Below are positions 57,652 through 64,000 of a stretch of DNA of 64,000 nt, piece by piece (the stretch's first letter is position 1; each line of letters begins with the position of its first letter). Under the pieces are notes generated by a model. That model made no database searches. It worked only from the letters and a program-made list of their open reading frames with translations, and had not been told where the DNA came from. Source of the DNA: Pseudovibrio flavus. GTDB taxonomy: Bacteria > Pseudomonadota > Alphaproteobacteria > Rhizobiales > Stappiaceae. A program made the position numbers and the translations under genes. Where the stretch lies: the NCBI RefSeq assembly GCF_009711345.1, contig NZ_SMMA01000062.1, positions 245,189 through 309,188 on the forward strand, written 5' to 3'.

Positions 57652-58503
57652 TTGAACTGGCTGACCGATCATAAACTGCCTGCGGGAGAGTGGGCCCGTG
57701 CAGGCGTCGACTGGTTAACAGACAACGCAGAAGGCTTCTTCGACGGTATTTCCGTTGGCCTTGAAACAATCATTGATGGGGTGATGTGGCTGCTACAAGG
57801 CCCACCCCCGCTGGTAATGGTTGCGTTGTTCTCAGCGCTATCTTTCTACCTGCGCAGAAGCTATCGCCTGACGGCGTTCGTTCTGCTGGGCATGCTGTTC
57901 ATCATCAACCAAGGTCTGTGGCGCGAAACGACAGAGACGCTTGCGCTTGTGCTTACAGCAACCGCAATCTGCATGGTCATTGGTGTGCCTGTTGGTGTGT
58001 TTTGCGCCCACCGGCCCAAGTTCTACGAGTGGATCCGCCCTGTTCTGGATCTCATGCAGACCGTGCCGACCTTTGTGTATCTCATTCCGGCGCTGGTGTT
58101 GTTCGGCTTGGGCATGGTACCGGGCCTTGTATCGACAGTGGTGTTTGCGCTTCCCTCTCCGATCCGCCTCACTCAGCTCGGCATTTCTTCAACGCCAAAG
58201 CATTTGCTGGAAGCTGGTGAAGCCTTTGGTGCAACGCCTTGGCAGCGCCTTACCAAAATCGAACTGCCGTACGCCTTGCCTAACATCATGGCAGGCCTAA
58301 CGCAGGCGATCATGCTTTCCCTGAGCATGGTAGTGATTGCTGCGCTCGTAGGTGCTGATGGTCTTGGCGTGCCAACGCTACGTGCCCTCAATACGATGAA
58401 TATTTCGCAGGGCTTTGAAGTAGGCGTTGCCATCGTACTTATTGCAATTATTCTCGACCGGCTGTTCCGTCCGATCCGCCGCAAAAAGGGCAAGCCATCG
58501 TGA
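57652..58503 (+). CDS. choW: Choline/betaine ABC transporter permease (ChoW)
   Basis: 283 residues from TTG 57652 with AGGAG upstream. About six membrane helices; the permease signature is EAGEAFGATPWQRLTKIELP, and LIPALVLFGLGMVPGLVSTV is typical of ProW/OpuAB-type proteins. It pairs with ChoV. Its stop overlaps the choV start (GTGA), so both are coupled. The unusual TTG start may lower its level relative to ChoX. Confidence 0.92.
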   Translation: MNWLTDHKLPAGEWARAGVDWLTDNAEGFFDGISVGLETIIDGVMWLLQGPPPLVMVALFSALSFYLRRSYRLTAFVLLGMLFIINQGLWRETTETLALVLTATAICMVIGVPVGVFCAHRPKFYEWIRPVLDLMQTVPTFVYLIPALVLFGLGMVPGLVSTVVFALPSPIRLTQLGISSTPKHLLEAGEAFGATPWQRLTKIELPYALPNIMAGLTQAIMLSLSMVVIAALVGADGLGVPTLRALNTMNISQGFEVGVAIVLIAIILDRLFRPIRRKKGKPS

Positions 58504-59525
58504 ACGGACCCATCCTTTCCTTCAAGAACGTCGATATCGTATTCGGTGACAAGCCGAAGAAAGCGCTGCCGCTTATCGACAAAGGCGAGAGCCGTCGTTC
58601 TATTAGAGAGGAAACCGGCCAGACCGTTGGTGTTGCTGGTGCGAATTTTGATGTTCAGCAGGGTGAAGTCATCGTTTTGATGGGCCTTTCCGGCTCCGGC
58701 AAATCCAGCCTTCTGCGCTCTGCCAATGGCTTGAACAAAGTCACCCGAGGCAAAGTCGAGCATTATGTTGATGGCAAAGTCATCAATCCGTCCAAATGCT
58801 CTAGCGAGGATCTGCGCTGGCTGCGCCGTAACCGTGTCACCATGGTATTCCAGCAGTTTGCGCTGTTGCCATGGCGTACAGTGCGAGACAATGTGGGCTT
58901 TGGCCTTGAGCTCGCAGGCATTCCTGCTCGCGAACGCCGCGAACGCGTTGATCAGCAGCTCGAACTGGTTGGTCTTACAGACTGGGCGGACAAAAGCGTA
59001 GAAGAGCTTTCTGGCGGCATGCAGCAGCGTGTGGGCCTTGCCCGCGCCTTTGCAACGAATGCCCCGATCCTGCTGATGGATGAACCGTTTTCCGCTCTTG
59101 ATCCTTTGATCCGCAGCCGCCTTCAAGATGAACTGCTTGAGCTTCAGTCAAAGCTCAAAAAGACGATTTTGTTCGTGAGCCACAATCTGGATGAAGCTGC
59201 GAAAATCGGTTCCAGAATTGCGATTATGGAAGGTGGCCGCGTCATCCAGATCGGAACCGCTTCACAGATCATCCGTGCACCGGCAGATAACTACGTGCGC
59301 GACTTCATCGGTCATATGAATCCGCTCACCGTTCTCAAGGCTCAAGATATCATGTCCGAGCTATCTGGTGATGCGTCTGAAGTGACGCTGACTTGCTCAC
59401 CTGAGATGCCGCTGGCTGACGTTGTAAAGCTGCTGGAGGCTGACAAGGGCCCTATCCTTGTTATCAAGGATGAAAAGCCTCTGGGTATCATCAGAGATAA
59501 AGACGTCCTGAACAGCCTGACCTGA
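58500..59525 (+). CDS. choV: Choline/betaine ABC transporter ATPase (ChoV)
   Basis: 341 residues from GTG 58500. Walker A is in GLSGSGKSSLLRSANGLN, the Q-loop in MVFQQFALLPWRT, the signature in ELSGGMQQRVGLARAFA and Walker B in ILLMDEPFSALDP. The C-terminal 70 residues contain a single CBS-like repeat (EADKGPILVIKDEKPLGIIR) rather than the tandem pair of OpuAA. It powers import through ChoW. A terminator follows at 59547. Confidence 0.92.
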   Translation: MNGPILSFKNVDIVFGDKPKKALPLIDKGESRRSIREETGQTVGVAGANFDVQQGEVIVLMGLSGSGKSSLLRSANGLNKVTRGKVEHYVDGKVINPSKCSSEDLRWLRRNRVTMVFQQFALLPWRTVRDNVGFGLELAGIPARERRERVDQQLELVGLTDWADKSVEELSGGMQQRVGLARAFATNAPILLMDEPFSALDPLIRSRLQDELLELQSKLKKTILFVSHNLDEAAKIGSRIAIMEGGRVIQIGTASQIIRAPADNYVRDFIGHMNPLTVLKAQDIMSELSGDASEVTLTCSPEMPLADVVKLLEADKGPILVIKDEKPLGIIRDKDVLNSLT

Positions 59526-59546
59526 TTTTGGGAAGAGACGGGATTA

Positions 59547-59588
59547 TCCCGCGACCTCCAAGTGTACCAGAGAGATCGCGGGACTTTT
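59547..59588 (+). terminator. Terminator after choV
   Basis: Arms TCCCGCGA / TCGCGGGA with a 21-base loop are followed by CTTTTAG. It lies between convergent choV and the adhesin gene and could serve both, though the T-run favours the plus strand. Confidence 0.6.
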
Positions 59589-59595
59589 AGTAGGG

Positions 59596-62500
59596 TTAGA
59601 TTGTTACCTGACTTTCACTTGAGCCATCGTCGATATTGATCGTCACCGTCGCTGGCATCATGCCGAGTGTGGCCGAGACCGCAAAGTTCTGGCCGTTCGA
59701 CGAACCATCTACATCAACACTCAAGTTACCAGTGGCGTTGTCGTACTGGACGTAATCGTTGACGCTTCCGGCCACATCAAACAGCGCTGTCAGATCTACC
59801 ACATCTCCATCAGCGGAGCTGTAGTCGGCGATAAAGTCGATAGCGTCTGTCGAGGAGATAACAAACGTATCTGCACCGCTGCCGCCTTCAAGGGTGTTTG
59901 CGCCTGCGCCGCCATCAAGACGGTCAGCACCGCCGCCGCCTTTCAGGATATCCGCTGCGTTGGAGCCGATGGCAAAGTCGTTGCCTTCGCCAAGGTCTAC
60001 AGTGAAGCCGCGAGCTGCCTGAGACAGATCAACTAGATCCTGACCACTCAAGGTGCTGATTTCTTCAACCTCTTCGTAATCGCGGGTGCCATCAACTTCG
60101 ACGACATCATTGTTACCTGTACCTTCGGCGACGTTGTATGTGCCGGCTGTACCGGTAACATCATCGAGCAGATCGCCTGTGACGCCATCTGTTACCTGCT
60201 GGTCGATGCCTGTATCAGCCATTTGCAGCTCAACGCGGTTATCGACGCTCACGGTTGCCATTGCAGCCGCCATTGCCGGCACACCGGCGTCATCGGTCAC
60301 AGTATAGGTCAGAGGAATGTCGCCCTCAAACCCATCGTTGACGGTCACAACCCAAGTGCCTGGGGCAGGTCCTGCAACAATCATTGCATCAGGGGATGTA
60401 GTCTGAACGTTGGAAACGCTCATCATATCGCCATCCGGATCACTGTAGGTGCTAAGCAGATCGGCTTCGCTCAAGGTGAACTCGCCCACATCTTCCCTAT
60501 CAAGCGTCAGCGGCGAAGCAGAAGTCGGCTGGCCGTTGACGTTGAAGCCGAAGTTGAACGGGGCACTTTGGCCTTCACTGCTCATTGCTTGCGCCTGAGC
60601 TGTGATATCGCCGAAGAAGTCACCCGGCAGTGTCGCCATAATGGTGGCGAGCGCTGTAATAAACGCCTGCTCACTACCAAAGGCACTGCGCGAGACTGTC
60701 AGCGTATCCCCATCAGGGTTCAACGTGCCAACGTTAAACGTTGTGCCGCTTGGCAGACCATTAAAGCTGATCGTCACTTCATCCAGCGTTTCTGCAACTG
60801 GGCCAACACTGTCGGTAACCGCTGCCGAAACATCGATATCTACCAGAATAGGCTGACCTGTTTGGGCCACATCCTGAGCCGATGCAGACAGGTCGATATC
60901 CGGTGCTGGTGCAACAGAAACCACAAGGTCTGCAGGCAGGGATTCTTCTGTCGCGTTCGCTGCATTTTGATCTGCAACAGTTGGCTCGGAAGAAACAGAG
61001 ACCACTTTCAGCGTGAAGTCACCTGAAGCATCTGGCGGCGGAAGGAAGCTAACCTTGCCGATATCCGCTGCATCAATGGTTGCTTCTGCAGGACCAGTCG
61101 CAACGGCAATCCCGTCCACCAGAATCTGGCCACCAGCAGGAACATCACGAATGATGAACTCTGCGATTTCCTCGTGCGGGTCAGTGACCGCACCGGAAAT
61201 ACTCAAGGCAACAGCCATGTCTTCGGTTGTTGAGGTATCAGAGACACTCACAGTTGGAACATCTGCATCTGGCAGTACCTTGAACAGGAAGTCTCCAATG
61301 CCGAAGTTTGTGTCGCCATTGGAAAGTTCAAGCGTGTTCACTTCCAAGGTGAGCCGCACCTGATCTGGCAAAGTCGCATCCAGACTATCCGGCGTCCGAG
61401 CATTTTCATCCACCAGACCGATTTTCAGCTGACTGTACTCTGCTGGAGTGAGGGTGAAACTGCGCAAGCCGTTTCCGTCCAGACCGTTATCTGTACCAAC
61501 GTTGACAGTCAGGAAGTCCGGAATGCCCGAGATCGTAATGTTATAGACCTCAGAACCGTCCGTATCTGGCGTCGAAGTCGAAATCACACTCTCAAGCAGG
61601 ATATCAACGTCTTCCAGCGTCGTCACTAATGGCAGAATATCGCCATTGTCATTGCCAGTTGGCAAGGAGATGTCAACATCCACCAAACCCGTATCAGCAA
61701 TGGCTTCAACACCAACCACCACTGTTGCAGTCGTTGAGGCTGTATCACCATTCGGCTCTACCGATGTTGCTTTCACATTGATCGGAATATCGCCGTGCAG
61801 ATGGGTTGTCGGAATGAGGTTCAGGCTTGCGGTGCCGCTCGGCACTTCATAAGTCAGAACTCCTCCTGCCGAACTCACAGGCGTCAGAGGTGTGCCGCCA
61901 GCATCGGCAATGACGCCAAGACTTGCATCAATGGTGACTTCCAAGGTCGCTGCTATGGTTTCACCCGGATCAACAAGGGCGACACCGATGGAGAACGGAA
62001 TGGTGTTGTCTTCCAGTCCGCCAGCGGAAGATACATTCACCTTCGGCGCATCTGCTACAGGCTCAATGTAAACCGTTGTCACCTGCTCAACGCTGTTGGA
62101 GAAGCCGCAATCTGCGTCCAGCGACAACGAGGTCACCGAGAACTCATCCAAACCGTCAAACGGTGTGTTCGCGCTGGAAACGTGCTCTGGGTAGGTGACA
62201 AAGAACTCGGTCGATGCATCCACAATAGCCGTGTTCACGAAATAGGTTCCCGTGACAGGGTTATAAGAGATTGCATCGGCAGGCTCTGCACGAACCAGCG
62301 AACCATTCGGAATACCTGTGATCTGGATAGAACCACCGTTCGGTATGTTGGAGAAATCACCGCCATAGTTGTTCAGCGTCAACGTGAACATGGCTTCTTG
62401 ATCTTCAACGCCGACGATTGGCGAGATGGTGACATCTGGTGGATCAGGCAGATCATCGATATCACAGCCGTCTCCGCCACCGCCGCCACCGGCATCCGTC

Positions 62501-64000
62501 ACTTGTACGTAAAAGTCTGCCTGCGCAATGGCAACGCCTTCAAGAGCTGCAGCATCGGTGAGCGATGAACCACTCGGGATCATCTCATCATCTTCAACCA
62601 CAATTGCTGTCAGCGTGAACTGATAATCGGTTTGTCCGTTCACGTTGACCGGAACAAACTCCAGATTTCCGATGTCGGCGGCTGAAACAATGATCGCTCC
62701 TGCACCTGTATCAACCCCGTTCTGGAAGCTCACGCTTGGCGTACCGGTATTCAAGCCGCCGCCCGGCGCAACTGTCGACAAGCTGTCACCCGTAATTACG
62801 AAGAACAGGTTCTCCGAGCCATCGAAGTTGATACCGTCCGGCATGATTTCCTGCATCATGCCGCCAAGGCGTGTTGCTGCACCATCTGGTCCCAAAACGG
62901 ACGTATCCAGCAGGAATGCGCCGCTATCATCACCGGTGTAGGCTTCAGAGGCTCCACCAGCAGGCACGGTGATGGTCGGAGTGTCTGCAACGCCCTTCAC
63001 GTTGATGGTCAGCGTGCCGTTTTCGGTCTTCGTTGGCCCTGTCGGGTCAGTCGCCTCACGCACCGTGTATTCAATACCGAGTGTGAAGTCTTCGTTGCTA
63101 TCCTTTGGCGGAACAACAAAGAAATCGCTGATATCAGCGGAATCGATGACCATGTCACCGTTCACATCAGGGAAGATCTCTGTACCACCACCAGCTGGAT
63201 CACCAATGAAGAAACGTGCTTCCACGCCGAACGATGTTGGCAGTCCGCTATCCAGACTGATGATGACATTACCGACCAGTTCTTCTGGCGAGTCATCGCT
63301 CTTATCGATGAGGTTGCCATCAATACCCGGATTGAACGCTGTATCCTCAAGAATGTTGTAGGTCTGGTTCGGGTTTCCGCCATCAACGGAAGGCGTTACC
63401 TCGATAACGAGCGGGCCGGTGTTGGTTTGTCCGGTCTCATTATCGTTGAACTCACGCGTCAGGACCTGTGCGGTGATGTTGGTCGAGCCATCCGTACTGC
63501 GCATCAGCTCGCCCGTTACAGGATCAGCTGTAACAACACCGGAGAAGTGCTCAGGAATTCCGCGCAGAACCGCAGTAGACCACTGGCCGCCCTCAAGCAC
63601 CCAATCTGTTGTGCCGTTACCCGGCTCTACACGAATGAGCTTTGCAGGCACCAGATTGCCGCCACCGTCTTCATAGAAGACAACAACACCCTTCGGAATA
63701 CCGAAGATGGCAAGGCTCTCGATTGTTTCTGAGCCATCCATATCTGGATTTGCAGGCGAGAGCGGAATTTCCAGCCAGCCGCCTGCTGCATCAACGGTTG
63801 CTTCCGAAACCGCCACAGGATTTGGCAGAGTGGACGGATCGTTGACCGCTTCCACATCGATATCAACCTCGACGGAAACAGTCTTTGAGTTGGTGACCGT
63901 TTCTCCCGGATTGCGGCTATCGACAACGTTGAGATTCACTTTGATATCACCGAAGAAACCGCTGGAATCCTGTCCCGGCAATGCATCAGCTGCATCCACA
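59596..64000 (-). CDS. Giant type I-secreted RTX/cadherin-like adhesin (partial, N-terminus beyond window)
   Basis: 1,467 codons are visible and the frame stays open at the right edge, so the protein is longer. The body is a series of Ig/cadherin-like beta domains of about 110-150 residues, acidic and Asp/Thr/Val-rich, repeating motifs such as GVADTPTITV, VADAPKVNV and DADVPTVSV with EDT/EDN starts. One Bap-type domain has YSDPDGDMMSVSNV near residue 1190. The C-terminal 180 residues hold RTX nonapeptides (GGGGADRLDGGAGANTLEGG, SGADTF) and a VC_A0849-type secretion target. It is probably a calcium-dependent surface adhesin; exporter genes are not in view. Confidence 0.92.
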   Translation of the reverse strand, partial: VDAADALPGQDSSGFFGDIKVNLNVVDSRNPGETVTNSKTVSVEVDIDVEAVNDPSTLPNPVAVSEATVDAAGGWLEIPLSPANPDMDGSETIESLAIFGIPKGVVVFYEDGGGNLVPAKLIRVEPGNGTTDWVLEGGQWSTAVLRGIPEHFSGVVTADPVTGELMRSTDGSTNITAQVLTREFNDNETGQTNTGPLVIEVTPSVDGGNPNQTYNILEDTAFNPGIDGNLIDKSDDSPEELVGNVIISLDSGLPTSFGVEARFFIGDPAGGGTEIFPDVNGDMVIDSADISDFFVVPPKDSNEDFTLGIEYTVREATDPTGPTKTENGTLTINVKGVADTPTITVPAGGASEAYTGDDSGAFLLDTSVLGPDGAATRLGGMMQEIMPDGINFDGSENLFFVITGDSLSTVAPGGGLNTGTPSVSFQNGVDTGAGAIIVSAADIGNLEFVPVNVNGQTDYQFTLTAIVVEDDEMIPSGSSLTDAAALEGVAIAQADFYVQVTDAGGGGGGDGCDIDDLPDPPDVTISPIVGVEDQEAMFTLTLNNYGGDFSNIPNGGSIQITGIPNGSLVRAEPADAISYNPVTGTYFVNTAIVDASTEFFVTYPEHVSSANTPFDGLDEFSVTSLSLDADCGFSNSVEQVTTVYIEPVADAPKVNVSSAGGLEDNTIPFSIGVALVDPGETIAATLEVTIDASLGVIADAGGTPLTPVSSAGGVLTYEVPSGTASLNLIPTTHLHGDIPINVKATSVEPNGDTASTTATVVVGVEAIADTGLVDVDISLPTGNDNGDILPLVTTLEDVDILLESVISTSTPDTDGSEVYNITISGIPDFLTVNVGTDNGLDGNGLRSFTLTPAEYSQLKIGLVDENARTPDSLDATLPDQVRLTLEVNTLELSNGDTNFGIGDFLFKVLPDADVPTVSVSDTSTTEDMAVALSISGAVTDPHEEIAEFIIRDVPAGGQILVDGIAVATGPAEATIDAADIGKVSFLPPPDASGDFTLKVVSVSSEPTVADQNAANATEESLPADLVVSVAPAPDIDLSASAQDVAQTGQPILVDIDVSAAVTDSVGPVAETLDEVTISFNGLPSGTTFNVGTLNPDGDTLTVSRSAFGSEQAFITALATIMATLPGDFFGDITAQAQAMSSEGQSAPFNFGFNVNGQPTSASPLTLDREDVGEFTLSEADLLSTYSDPDGDMMSVSNVQTTSPDAMIVAGPAPGTWVVTVNDGFEGDIPLTYTVTDDAGVPAMAAAMATVSVDNRVELQMADTGIDQQVTDGVTGDLLDDVTGTAGTYNVAEGTGNNDVVEVDGTRDYEEVEEISTLSGQDLVDLSQAARGFTVDLGEGNDFAIGSNAADILKGGGGADRLDGGAGANTLEGGSGADTFVISSTDAIDFIADYSSADGDVVDLTALFDVAGSVNDYVQYDNATGNLSVDVDGSSNGQNFAVSATLGMMPATVTINIDDGSSESQVTI

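Overview
The window looks like a piece of the main chromosome of a marine alphaproteobacterium of the Rhizobiales/Rhodobacterales border group, most like Pseudovibrio or a close relative in Stappiaceae. This is inferred from gene order and protein style, not from a database search. The pointers are the run truB-rbfA-infB-ylxR-nusA-rimP-trmB-metK, a PraR/PhrR-like XRE regulator beside metK, pmtA next to dnaJ, tandem YejA proteins, CycM next to pheA, a ChoX-type choline transporter, moderate base composition and a giant RTX adhesin. I see no insertion sequence, prophage, integrase, CRISPR array, rRNA or tRNA gene.

Layout. 0-5 kb (minus): a YejABEF-type peptide importer with two paralogous substrate-binding proteins, cut at the left edge. 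5-11 kb: a CycM-like cytochrome c, pheA, an adenosine/sugar kinase, an Asp/Glu racemase, gpmA, dapB and an orphan 114-residue protein. 11-37.6 kb is one long minus-strand core block: ribosome and RNA biogenesis (pnp, rpsO, truB, rbfA, infB, ylxR, nusA, rimP), tRNA modification and SAM synthesis (trmB, metK, miaB, tsaB, rimI), the envelope/ribosome set phoH-ybeY-corC-lnt with plsC, a Fur-family regulator, nfuA, a universal stress protein and hslVU. The hslV and hslU genes are separated by a polytopic membrane protein.

37.7-49.5 kb: an FMN reductase, pmtA, dnaJ, dnaK, a membrane-anchored glutamate synthase-like flavoprotein, alkB, a TetR regulator, ubiB-ubiE and mutM. 49.5-54 kb (plus): a lactate dehydrogenase, gnd, GntR- and DeoR-type regulators and a tiny lipoprotein. 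54-56.4 kb (minus): an exported unknown and a membrane-fused glycerophosphodiesterase. 56.6-59.5 kb (plus): choXWV, a choline/betaine importer. From 59.6 kb to the right edge runs the C-terminal 1,467 codons of a type I-secreted adhesin.

Two core genes, pnp and mutM, each carry an apparent single-base deletion in a short homopolymer. Base-calling error is the first explanation to exclude. The remaining points of interest are RNA structures (a rpsO leader and several intergenic hairpins), the protein between hslV and hslU, the adhesin, and a few uncharacterised small proteins. I found no convincing new multi-gene system; most of the window is conserved housekeeping sequence.
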